A stretch of DNA of 50,207 nucleotides from the NCBI RefSeq assembly GCF_001639105.2, contig NZ_CP028903.1:248231-298437 (forward strand), given 5' to 3'. A model generated the notes under the pieces. That model did not search any database. It was not told where the DNA came from and worked only from the letters and a program-made list of their open reading frames with translations. Positions 40,828 to 48,397 of this stretch are shown piece by piece. Positions within the stretch are counted from its first letter, which is position 1; the number at the start of each line of letters is the position of its first letter. The DNA comes from Azospirillum humicireducens (GTDB taxonomy: Bacteria > Pseudomonadota > Alphaproteobacteria > Azospirillales > Azospirillaceae). Both the position numbers and the translations under genes were made by a program.

Positions 40828-41936
40828 CACTGGACCCCGCTCTCGGCGGCGGTTCTTACGCGGACCCCGTCCTGGAGAAGATGGGCGCCGAGCGACACCA
40901 CCGGATCGCCGAGGCCGAGCCCGGAGATCACGGCGGTCTCGCCGCTCACCCGGACCAGCCGGACCGGCTGGAAGCGCACCGTCGAGCTGGCGCGGTCCAG
41001 GGTCCAGACCCCGGTCCTCCGGCCGTCGTCCAGCACGGCCCCCAGCGGCACGAGCGTGTCCGCCCCACCCGCCTGTCCAGTCAGCCGAACGGTCACGGTC
41101 GCGCCGAGCGGCGCCGCCGCCGCATCGCCGTCCAGCACATAGCGGGCCTCGTAGGTGCGGGTCTGGGCGTCGGCGGCGTCCGACAATTGTCGCAAACGCG
41201 CGGGATAACGCCGCCCGTCGGTCCCATAGAGGCTGGCTTCGGCCGGCGAACCGATCGACGGCCGGATGGTTTCCGGCAGCGCCACCACCGCCTCGCGGGG
41301 ACCGGCTTGCGCGATCCGGACGACGGTCTGGCCGGCGGCGACGACCTGCCCCGGTTCGCCGAGCGTTTCGACCACCGTGCCGTCACTATCGGCCACCAGG
41401 ACCGAGTAGGTCGCCTCGTTCTCGGCAACCCGGGCGTCCGCCTCGGCGCTGGCGAGTTGCGCCCTGGCGGTGTCCAGCGCGGCCTTCGCCTGTTCATGAC
41501 GCTGGCGGGACGCCCAGCCGTCATTCACGAGACTGGCGTAGCGCCGCTCGTCCGCCTGGGTCTGAACCACCGCCGCGCGCGCCGCGGCAACAGCGTTTCG
41601 CTTCGCCGTGAGCGCGAGGCGCAGGTCCGTCTCGTCGATGCGCATCAGCGGCTGGCCCGCCTTGACCGGCTGCCCGACCGTCGCCAGCCGCTCGATGATC
41701 TTGCCGGGAACGCGGAAGCCCAGGTTGCTCTGCACCCTCGCCCCGACGACGCCGGTGAAGCCGCGGTCCGATCCGGCCACCGGAGCAGCCGCGGCAAGCC
41801 GGACGATCGGCGCCTCCTGCCGGGGATCGCTCACCGCCGACGCCTCCTGTGTGTGCATGGACAGCGTCACGACTGCGGCAGCGCCGAGCGCCACCGTCAG
41901 AACGCCACCCGCCACGACCATGGGTCTCTTTTTCAT
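40827..41936 (-). CDS. RND periplasmic adaptor (membrane-fusion protein)
   Basis: 369 residues from ATG 41936 with GAGG 8 bases upstream; a TTG at 41954 is a poorer start. An N-terminal anchor or signal (about residues 1-28), a barrel-sandwich segment (GVVGARVQSNLGFRVPGKIIERLATVGQPVKAGQPLMRID), a coiled-coil hairpin (about 95-155, Ala-rich) and a return lipoyl half (VLVADSDGTVVETLGEPGQVVAAGQTV). This is the HlyD/AcrA adaptor layout, bridging the inner-membrane permease to an outer-membrane channel. The promoter lies in an inverted-repeat region shared with the divergent SDR gene. Confidence 0.92.
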   Translation of the reverse strand: MKKRPMVVAGGVLTVALGAAAVVTLSMHTQEASAVSDPRQEAPIVRLAAAAPVAGSDRGFTGVVGARVQSNLGFRVPGKIIERLATVGQPVKAGQPLMRIDETDLRLALTAKRNAVAAARAAVVQTQADERRYASLVNDGWASRQRHEQAKAALDTARAQLASAEADARVAENEATYSVLVADSDGTVVETLGEPGQVVAAGQTVVRIAQAGPREAVVALPETIRPSIGSPAEASLYGTDGRRYPARLRQLSDAADAQTRTYEARYVLDGDAAAAPLGATVTVRLTGQAGGADTLVPLGAVLDDGRRTGVWTLDRASSTVRFQPVRLVRVSGETAVISGLGLGDPVVSLGAHLLQDGVRVRTAAESGVQ

Positions 41937-41953
41937 GTCCGGCGCCTCGATCA

Positions 41954-42008
41954 AATTAGATTGCGTACGACATCTATATCGATTATAGAAGTTGGGCGCA
42001 ATCTAATT
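41954..42008. promoter_or_regulatory. TetR-type operator region between RND adaptor and SDR genes
   Basis: A perfect 12-bp inverted repeat (AATTAGATTGCG at 41954-41965; CGCAATCTAATT at 41997-42008) encloses an AT-rich centre with TCTATAT. The stretch 41956-41984 matches the reverse complement of 44402-44430, before the TetR gene, at about 20 of 29 positions, sharing TTAGATT and TCTATAT at the same spacing. This is the probable operator for divergent control of the efflux genes. Confidence 0.65.
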
Positions 42009-42091
42009 GACAGGGCGCTCTCACATGGCGGCATCGCCATCGGCGGCGCTTCCGGGGCTGATCCCGACACAAGGAAGAAAGAGAGACTTCG

Positions 42092-42907
42092 ATGGCAAAG
42101 ATCGAACGCGGCATCGCCCTGGTGACGGGCGCGTCGTCCGGCATCGGGCACGCGGCGGCCAAGGCCCTGCAAGCCGCAGGATTCGACGTGTTCGGAACCA
42201 GCCGTCACGCGGAGGCCAAGGGCCCCGAGGGCGTCACCATGCTGACCTGCGATGTCACCGACGACGCCTCCGTGGCCGCCCTGGTCGACGAGGTGCTGGA
42301 CGACGCCGGCCGCATCGATCTGCTGGTCAACAATGCCGGCGTCGGGCTTTTCGGCGGTGCGGAGGAGTCCTCGCTCGCCCAGGCGCAGGCGTTGTTCGAC
42401 GTGAACATGTTCGGCGTCATCCGCATGACCAACGCCGTGCTGCCGATCATGCGGCACCAGAAAAGCGGCAGGATCATCAATCTCAGCTCGGCGCTCGGCT
42501 TCATTCCGGCCCCCTATTCCGCGCTCTATGCGGCGACGAAACATGCGGTGGAGGGTTACTCGGAATCGCTTGACCATGAACTGCGCACGCTCGGCATTCG
42601 GGTCACGCTGGTCGAACCCGCCTATACCCGAACCTCGTTCGACGCGAACCTCATCAAGCCGGATCGCTCGCTCGACACCTATGCGTCCGCGCGGGCCGAG
42701 GTGACCGTGGCCGTTCAGGACGCGACCAGGAAGGGCGATACGCCCGAGACCGTGGCCGAAACCATCGTGAAGGCCGCGACGGAGGCCGAGCCGAAGCTGC
42801 GCTACCCGGCAGGGAAAATGGCGCGGCAGGTCAGCCTTCTGCGCCGCTTCGTCCCGGCCTCCGCCTTCGACAAGAACCTGCGCAAGATGCTGCGGCTGCC
42901 GGTCTGA
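42092..42907 (+). CDS. Short-chain dehydrogenase/reductase (classical SDR)
   Basis: 271 residues with the full classical motif set: cofactor loop TGASSGIG (about residues 12-19), NNAG (about 86-89), active-site Ser in NLSSALGF, and YAATK catalytic Tyr-Lys. NAD(P)H-dependent oxidoreductase of unknown substrate, cytoplasmic. It is divergent from the RND pair and 38 bp upstream of a MATE exporter, a common mix in TetR-controlled detoxification clusters, so it may act on the same toxic compounds. Start ATG 42092 has a purine-rich AAGGAAGAAAGAGAG stretch before it. Confidence 0.9.
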   Translation: MAKIERGIALVTGASSGIGHAAAKALQAAGFDVFGTSRHAEAKGPEGVTMLTCDVTDDASVAALVDEVLDDAGRIDLLVNNAGVGLFGGAEESSLAQAQALFDVNMFGVIRMTNAVLPIMRHQKSGRIINLSSALGFIPAPYSALYAATKHAVEGYSESLDHELRTLGIRVTLVEPAYTRTSFDANLIKPDRSLDTYASARAEVTVAVQDATRKGDTPETVAETIVKAATEAEPKLRYPAGKMARQVSLLRRFVPASAFDKNLRKMLRLPV

Positions 42908-42945
42908 GCCAGGCCCGTCACATCCGGTCTCGTAAAGGAAATCCC

Positions 42946-44370
42946 ATGACCGCCTTGTCCCGTCAGGAGCGTTCGGCGGCCCCGGCCCCCACCTATAAAG
43001 TACCGCCCGGCGTTCTCGACGGGCCGGTGGTTCCGACGATGCTCCGCCTCGCGTTGCCGACCACCCTGGTGCTGGTCGTCCAGACTCTGGTCGGGGTGGT
43101 CGAGACCTGGTTCGTCGGCTTTCTCGGGACGGAGGCTCTCGCCGGAGTCGCCCTGGTCTTTCCCGTGCTCATGCTCATGCAGATGATGGCGAATGGCGGG
43201 ATCGGCGGCGGCGTCGCCTCGGCCGTCGCGCGGGCCTTGGGGGCAAAACGCCATGAGGACGCCGAAGCGCTGGTCTGGCATGGAATCGTCCTGGCCTGCG
43301 CCTTCGGCCTCCTCTTCACGGTGGCCGCTTTCCTTGGCGGACCAGCCCTCTACCGGGCGATGGGGGGCACGGGAGCGACGCTGACGGCGGCGTTGACCTA
43401 TTCCGGGGTCGTGTTCGCCGGGGCCGTGCCGCTCTGGATCACCGCCTTGCTGTCATCCGCCCTCCGCGGAGCCGGAAACGTGACCGTGCCGGCACTGGTG
43501 ATCTCGTCCGGCACCGTCCTGCTCATCATTCTGTCGCCGGCCCTGATCTTCGGCTGGGGGCCCTTGCCCCGTCTCGGCGTTGCCGGCGGCGGGGCGGCGG
43601 TGTTGATCTATTACCTCTTCGCGGCCGTTGCCCTGATGCTGTACCTGCGCTCCGCGAAAAGTCTGCTGAGACTCAGGATCACGCCTCTGCGCACCGGGCT
43701 GTTCAAGGATATCATGGGCGTCGGCCTGCTGTCGGCGATCGGCACCGTCCAGACCAATCTCACGGTCGCCCTGGTCACCGCGGCCGTCGGCTGCTTCGGC
43801 GCCGACGCCATCGCCGGGTACGGCATCGCCTCCCGCCTCGATTACATCCAGATTCCACTGATCTTCGGGCTCGGCACCGCCTTGGTCACCATGGTCGGCC
43901 ACAACATCGGAGCCGGGCAGATGGCGCGGGCGCGTCGCGTCGCCTGGATCGGGGCCGCGATCGCCTTCGGAATGACCGAGACCATCGGCCTCGCCGCCGT
44001 GCTGTTTCCCCACGCCTGGATCGGCCTGTTCAGCGACGATCCCCAGGTGCTGGCGATGGGCACCCTCTATCTGCGGACCGTAGCGCCGGTCTATGGCGCC
44101 GTCGGGCTCGGCCTAGCGCTCTATTTCGCCAGCCAGGGAGCCAAGCGCGTCCTGTTTCCCGTGCTGGCCGGAACGGCGCGCATGATCATTGCGGCCTTCA
44201 TCGGCTGGTCGGCAGTCGTCTGGTTCGGTGCCGGGCTTGCGCCATTGTTCCAGATCACCGCCCTGGCGGCGCTCTCCTACGGCTTTCTGACAGCGGCCGC
44301 CATGGTCGGTGGAGCCTGGGGCCGGCATCCCGCCTACCGGCCGTTGCCCTGGAGAAATCCTGCGGAATAG
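42946..44370 (+). CDS. MATE-family multidrug efflux protein
   Basis: 474 residues with about 12 membrane segments in two similar halves. MATE hallmarks: LRLALPTTLVLVVQTLVGVVETWFVG in segment 1, the start of half two near FKDIMGVGLLSAIGTVQTNL, and FASQGAKRVLFPVLAGTARM in the C-terminal half. Exports cationic drugs by sodium or proton antiport in the inner membrane. AAGGAAA precedes ATG 42946. Located between the SDR and TetR genes on the same strand, so likely under the same repressor as the RND pair. Confidence 0.92.
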   Translation: MTALSRQERSAAPAPTYKVPPGVLDGPVVPTMLRLALPTTLVLVVQTLVGVVETWFVGFLGTEALAGVALVFPVLMLMQMMANGGIGGGVASAVARALGAKRHEDAEALVWHGIVLACAFGLLFTVAAFLGGPALYRAMGGTGATLTAALTYSGVVFAGAVPLWITALLSSALRGAGNVTVPALVISSGTVLLIILSPALIFGWGPLPRLGVAGGGAAVLIYYLFAAVALMLYLRSAKSLLRLRITPLRTGLFKDIMGVGLLSAIGTVQTNLTVALVTAAVGCFGADAIAGYGIASRLDYIQIPLIFGLGTALVTMVGHNIGAGQMARARRVAWIGAAIAFGMTETIGLAAVLFPHAWIGLFSDDPQVLAMGTLYLRTVAPVYGAVGLGLALYFASQGAKRVLFPVLAGTARMIIAAFIGWSAVVWFGAGLAPLFQITALAALSYGFLTAAAMVGGAWGRHPAYRPLPWRNPAE

Positions 44371-44401
44371 GATGAAGTGGGGAGTTGTGTCCGCCAACCG
44401 C

Positions 44402-44430
44402 ATTCAATATAGAGTTTGACTGAAATCTAA
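44402..44430. promoter_or_regulatory. Candidate operator upstream of TetR regulator A
   Basis: Reverse complement begins TTAGATT and has TCTATAT 17 bp after its start, as in the operator 2.4 kb away (41956-41984); about 20 of 29 bases agree. It ends 13 bp before the chosen start codon of the TetR gene, so binding would block its own expression. Confidence 0.6.
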
Positions 44431-44443
44431 AATGGGGCGTGCC

Positions 44444-45052
44444 ATGCGTGTGAGTCGCGTTCAGGCTGAGGAAAACCGGCAGGCTGTGATCAATGTGGCG
44501 AGCCGTCTCTTTCGCGAGCACGGCTTCGACGGCATCGGCCTCAAGGACTTGATGAAGGCGGCCGGACTGACCCAGGGGGCATTCTACAAACAGTTCGCGT
44601 CGAAGGAGGATTTGACGGTTCAGGCGTCCAAGCGGGCTCTGGAAAGCGCCTCCGGCCGATGGACGTCCGCGACCGCAACAAATCCCGAGGATCCGCTTGG
44701 CGAGGTGATCGGTTTCTACCTGAGTGACGGGCATCGCAAGGAAAGAACGGATGGCTGTCCGATCGTGGCGCTCGGTTCGGATGTCGCCAGACATGGCACC
44801 GAGGTGAAAGCGTCGTTCGAAGCCGGGATCAGGACGCATCTCGACGTCATCGAACGCCTGATTTCGCAAACGCAAGACGAGGAGTTCACAAGCAAGGCGA
44901 TGGCGATCCTCTCGATGATGGTCGGTGCGCTGACGCTCGCGCGCGCCATCAACGATCCTGTTCTGGCACAGGCCTTTCTGGATTCGGCGTCCATGCAGAT
45001 CCGCAAAATCGCTGATGCGCGAATGAACGGCATCGCACCAGGCAAGGGGTGA
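44444..45052 (+). CDS. TetR-family repressor A of the efflux cluster
   Basis: 202 residues from ATG 44444 (GGGG before it); ATG 44432 lies at the operator edge without a binding site. HTH at about residues 10-55 (NRQAVINVASRLFREHGFDGIGLKDLMKAAGLTQGAFYKQFASKEDL), the AcrR/TetR pattern with the YKQF variant of YYHF. The C-terminal part (GCPIVALGSDVARHG) is like the TetR_C_6/YxaF-like group near exporters and oxidoreductases. Shared operators suggest it represses itself, the RND pair and the SDR-MATE unit. Confidence 0.87.
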   Translation: MRVSRVQAEENRQAVINVASRLFREHGFDGIGLKDLMKAAGLTQGAFYKQFASKEDLTVQASKRALESASGRWTSATATNPEDPLGEVIGFYLSDGHRKERTDGCPIVALGSDVARHGTEVKASFEAGIRTHLDVIERLISQTQDEEFTSKAMAILSMMVGALTLARAINDPVLAQAFLDSASMQIRKIADARMNGIAPGKG

Positions 45053-45069
45053 TCGGGATAGATCTGATC

Positions 45070-45687
45070 ATGCCCATCGCCACTTCGTCCAAGCGCGCGG
45101 CGATCCTGGCAATCGCCGGCCGTACCTTCCTTCGCCATGGCTATGCCAATGCCTCGATGGATGGCATCGTCGCCGAGGCGGGCGGATCCAAAAGCACACT
45201 CTACCGGTACTTTCCCTCCAAAGCGGCCCTCTTCGCGGCCTTTGTCGAGGAAGTCGGGACTGTGACCCGCGCCGCCTTCGCCACTGTGGATGTCGAGGGC
45301 AAAGACGCCAAAGCTGTTCTGGAGGAAACGGCGCGAGCCTATCTGGACTTGATTTCAACTCCATCCGCGCTTGCCATGACACGCCTTGTCATGGCTGAAG
45401 CCGGTCGCTTTCCGGAAGTCGGCCGCATCTTCTATGAACACGGGATACAGCGCACCGAACGGCAGATCGCCGCCATCCTGAAACGATTGGCGGAGCGGGG
45501 CGACGTGCCGGATCGGAGCGGTTTGGCGCGGCCAGGAGCCGCCGCTCAGTTCCGAGCCCTCTGTGAAGCGGGGCCGCATGAGGGATGTGTGTGGGGACTA
45601 CGCGAGACGGTTTCCCAAGAGGAAATCGCCAAGATCGCCCATCAGGCGGCCACCCACTTCCTGCGCGGTTGGACGGGGCAGGCATAG
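45070..45687 (+). CDS. TetR-family regulator B
   Basis: 205 residues from ATG 45070; a GTG at 45049 overlapping the previous stop (GTGA) would add seven residues. HTH at about residues 8-55 (RAAILAIAGRTFLRHGYANASMDGIVAEAGGSKSTLYRYFPSKAALF). The C-terminal domain fits the AefR-like/TetR_C group. It is tightly linked to TetR A, a tandem regulator arrangement that could give response to two ligands. Its target sites are not evident. It ends 82 bp before an IS6-type element, which marks the edge of the efflux island. Confidence 0.85.
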   Translation: MPIATSSKRAAILAIAGRTFLRHGYANASMDGIVAEAGGSKSTLYRYFPSKAALFAAFVEEVGTVTRAAFATVDVEGKDAKAVLEETARAYLDLISTPSALAMTRLVMAEAGRFPEVGRIFYEHGIQRTERQIAAILKRLAERGDVPDRSGLARPGAAAQFRALCEAGPHEGCVWGLRETVSQEEIAKIAHQAATHFLRGWTGQA

Positions 45688-45769
45688 GCGATCCCCGTCT
45701 TCCGTACGGCGCGACATCCATGAGCCGAGCCTCGCCACCGGTTGCCGTCACATCGCGCCCGTGATCGTC

Positions 45770-46662
45770 GGCTCTGTTGCAAACTCTTCCTTTCACGCGC
45801 GTGGTAATGACGACCGGCATCACTGCCGGAGGCTACACGGCCTGGAGTTCGAGCTGCTGGTTGACGAGCTGAACGGCTTCGGCGAGCACGCAGGGGCCGA
45901 CGTTGAAGGCGCGCTCGACAAGGCGTGCCTCGCCGTGCATGTCGCGGGTCGGGTTGAAGGCGGCCGCCTGCCCTTTGCGGAGCGCACGCATCACCTCGAA
46001 TCCCTTGATCATCGCATAAGTCGTCTTCAGGGTCTTGAAGCCCCGCACCGGCCGAATCAGCTGCTTCAACTTGCCGTGGTCGGCCTCGACGACATTGTTC
46101 AGGTACTTGACATGCCGATGTTCCGTCTCCTCGGGACATTTGCCCTTGGCCTTCAGCTCCGCTAGGGCTGGCCCACAGGTGGGCGCCTTGTCGGTGTTGA
46201 TGACCATCGGCTTATCCCAATCCTTCAGGCCGTTCAGCGCCTTGCCGAGGAAACGCTTGGCAGCCGCGCTACTCCGCGTGGGCGAAAGGTAGAAGTCGAT
46301 GGTGTTGCCATGCTTGCCGACGGCCCAGTACAGATAGGCCCACTTGCCAGCGACCTTCACATAGGTTTCATCGACCCGCCAACTGGTCGATCGTGGGCAG
46401 CGCCACTGCCAGCGCAGCTGTTTCTCGATCTCGGGGGCATACTTCTGGACCCAACGCTAGATGGTGGTGTGGTCGACCGTGACGCCACGCTCGGCCATCA
46501 TCTGCTCGAGGTCACGGTAGCTGATCCCGTACCGGCAGTACCAGCGCACCGCCCACAGCACGATCTCCCCCTCGAAATGGCGACCCTTGAAGTCCGACAC
46601 GGTTTGGCTCCCTCCAACGTCCAGCCGTTCCAACGCGTGCTGGCCAACTTTGCAACAGAGCC
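45770..46662 (-). mobile_element. IS6-family insertion sequence (defective)
   Basis: Perfect 14-bp terminal inverted repeats GGCTCTGTTGCAAA bound an 893-bp element that holds one transposase gene on the minus strand. The ends are near-identical to the IS26-group consensus (GGCACTGTTGCAAA). The bases flanking the ends (TGATCGTC and GCCCGCAC) do not form the 8-bp duplication expected from simple insertion, so recombination or deletion has probably occurred at this copy. Confidence 0.85.
45833..46600 (-). pseudogene. IS6-family transposase with an internal amber codon
   Basis: Reading from GTG 46600, 255 codons give an IS6 transposase: HTH at the start (LEQMMAERGVTVDHTTI), then a TAG at 46459-46457 in the place of a residue before RWVQKYAPE, and then the DDE domain with Asp in WRVDETYVKV, Asp in VINTDKAPTCG and Glu in NNVVEADHGKLK. 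A single point change to TAG explains the break. From an internal ATG at 46360 only a 175-residue catalytic fragment could be made. Transposition from this copy is therefore doubtful unless the stop is suppressed. Confidence 0.85.
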
Positions 46663-46718
46663 GCCCGCACCGCCTCGGCCGCCTGGCGGTCGCTCAGCCC
46701 CTCGCGGAACCTCCGATC
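46663..46718 (-). pseudogene. Fragment of a DUF772/IS1182-type transposase
   Basis: On the minus strand about 18 codons read DRRFREGLSDRQAAEAVR, matching the conserved LSDRQAA.AVR segment near the N-terminus of IS1182-type transposases. The frame is closed just upstream and cut exactly at the inverted repeat of the IS6-type element, so the latter seems to have inserted in it. Short, so moderate confidence. The rest of 46719-46875 shows no gene. Confidence 0.45.
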
Positions 46719-46875
46719 ACTTCACCCGCGTCAACCGTTGTTCCCCGACTCCGTCCCACAGCCTGCGCCACGCAGTCTATTACGTCTCGGTATGCGGCCG
46801 AACTTCAGGAAGATCCCTGACGAATTCGTTTCAAGCGATTCGCCAACAGCATCGGAACGTTTGACAAACGACCTC

Positions 46876-46904
46876 GGCCAGTGGCGGGGGGGGCCAGTGG
46901 CGGG
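46876..46904 (+). repeat. 13-bp direct repeat around a G8 tract
   Basis: GGCCAGTGGCGGG occurs at 46876-46888 and 46892-46904 (period 16), with a run of eight G between. It lies 4 bp from the stop codon of the outer-membrane factor gene and may mark a junction or slippage site. Confidence 0.8.
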
Positions 46905-46907
46905 ACG

Positions 46908-48380
46908 CTACTGCCAGCCTCCGCCCAGAACCTTGTAGAGGGTGACGAGATTCTCCAGCCTCGCGGCCTTCAGCGAGATCAGTGTCTGCTGTGCCGCATA
47001 GAGCGAGCGCTGCGCATCAAGGGTCGTCAGGTAATTGTCGGCCCCGCTGCGGAACCGCATCTCCGACAGCTGGTAGGAGCGGGCGTAGGCATCGACCAGC
47101 GACTGCTGCGCCGCGATCTGGTCGTCATAGGTGCTGCGGGCGGCCAGCGCGTCGGCCACCTCGCGGAAGGCGGTCTGCACCGTCTTCTCATAGGTCGCCA
47201 CCTGGATGTCCTTCCTGACCTTGGCGAGGTCGAGGTTCGCCTCGTTCACGCCGGCCGAGAAGATCGGGATGCTGAGCGATGGGGCGAAGCTCCAGTTGGA
47301 GGAGCCGGGAGCGAACAGCGACTGGATGCCGGAGGCGGCGGTGCCGGCCTTGGCGGTCAGCGTCAGCGACGGGAAGAAGGCGGCGCGGGCCGCCCCGATG
47401 TTGGCGTTGGCCGCCCGCAGATTGTGTTCGGCCGCCATCACGTCCGGGCGGCGCAGCAGGACGCTGGAGGGAAGGCCCGCCGGCAGGTCGGTCAGCACCG
47501 ACCGGGCATCCAGCGATGCGCCGGAGGCGAGCTCCGGCGGCAGGGGCTGGCCCAGCAGCAGGGCCAGTGCATTCTCGTCCTGTGCCACCTGCCGGGTGTA
47601 GAGCGCGAGATTGGCCCGCGCGCTGTCCACCGAGGTCTGCGCCTGCCTCAGGGTCAGTTCGGTGGCGTTGCCGGCTTCGAAGCTCTTGCGCGTCAGCTGA
47701 TAGGAGGCGTTCTGGCTGTCCAGCGTCTGCCGGGTCAGATCCAGCAGAGAGCGGTCGGCTTGCAGGGTCAGATAGCCGGTCGCCACCTGCGCCACCAGCG
47801 AGATCTGGGTGCTGCGCCGCGTCTCCTCATAGCCGAGATACTGCTCGAACGCCTGCTCGGTCAGCGCGCGGACGCGGCCGAACAGATCCAGCTCATAGGA
47901 GGTGAAACCGATTCCGGCGCTGTAGGAGCGCGATTCCACCCCCGCCGTCTTGCCGAGCGCCGAACCGGCGGACGTGGTCGCGGCCGGCACGCGCGACCAG
48001 CTGGCGGACCCGCTGCCGGAGATCGTCGGGAACAGGTCGCCGCGCTGGGCGCGGTAGTCCGCCTCCGCCGATTGGACGTTGAGCATGGCGACACGCAGGT
48101 CGCGGTTGTTCGCCAGCGCGATCTCGATCAGTTTCTGCAGCTTCGGATCGCGCATCACCTCCCGCCAGCCGATGGCGTCGGCGGAGCGCGCCGGATCGGC
48201 ACCCGTCGCCGCAGCGGTGGACGCCAGCGTGATCGCCGGCGGGCTCCGGTAGGCCGGCCCGTCCGGCCAGGCGGCCGGAACCGGCGGGTCGGGCAAGGCG
48301 AAGTCGGGAACCAGGGAACAGCCGGTCAGCAGCAGCACGGCGGCCACGGGGACGGCGAAGGGAACGAATCTGTGGGTCAT
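46908..48380 (-). CDS. Outer-membrane efflux lipoprotein, NodT/OprM family
   Basis: 490 residues from ATG 48380. Lipoprotein signal with lipobox LLTGC (Cys about residue 20). Two repeats of the OEP fold follow, with family sequences DLFPTISGSGSASWSRVP, SYELDLFGRVRALTEQAFEQYLGYEETRR, TLTAKAGTAASGIQSLFAPGSSNWSFAPSLSIPIF and YKVLGGGWQ at the end. It forms the trimeric channel through the outer membrane and periplasm for RND pumps. It begins 17 bp after the RND permease stop, so the two are in one operon; the adaptor is presumably beyond the window end. It might also serve the RND pair at 37768-41936, which lacks its own channel. Confidence 0.92.
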   Translation of the reverse strand: MTHRFVPFAVPVAAVLLLTGCSLVPDFALPDPPVPAAWPDGPAYRSPPAITLASTAAATGADPARSADAIGWREVMRDPKLQKLIEIALANNRDLRVAMLNVQSAEADYRAQRGDLFPTISGSGSASWSRVPAATTSAGSALGKTAGVESRSYSAGIGFTSYELDLFGRVRALTEQAFEQYLGYEETRRSTQISLVAQVATGYLTLQADRSLLDLTRQTLDSQNASYQLTRKSFEAGNATELTLRQAQTSVDSARANLALYTRQVAQDENALALLLGQPLPPELASGASLDARSVLTDLPAGLPSSVLLRRPDVMAAEHNLRAANANIGAARAAFFPSLTLTAKAGTAASGIQSLFAPGSSNWSFAPSLSIPIFSAGVNEANLDLAKVRKDIQVATYEKTVQTAFREVADALAARSTYDDQIAAQQSLVDAYARSYQLSEMRFRSGADNYLTTLDAQRSLYAAQQTLISLKAARLENLVTLYKVLGGGWQ

Positions 48381-48397
48381 GGTCTTGTCACCGCCGC

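Noticed and set aside
38923..41142. Plus-strand frame of about 740 codons opposite the RND permease
   Set aside because: Shadow of the permease; no domain features.
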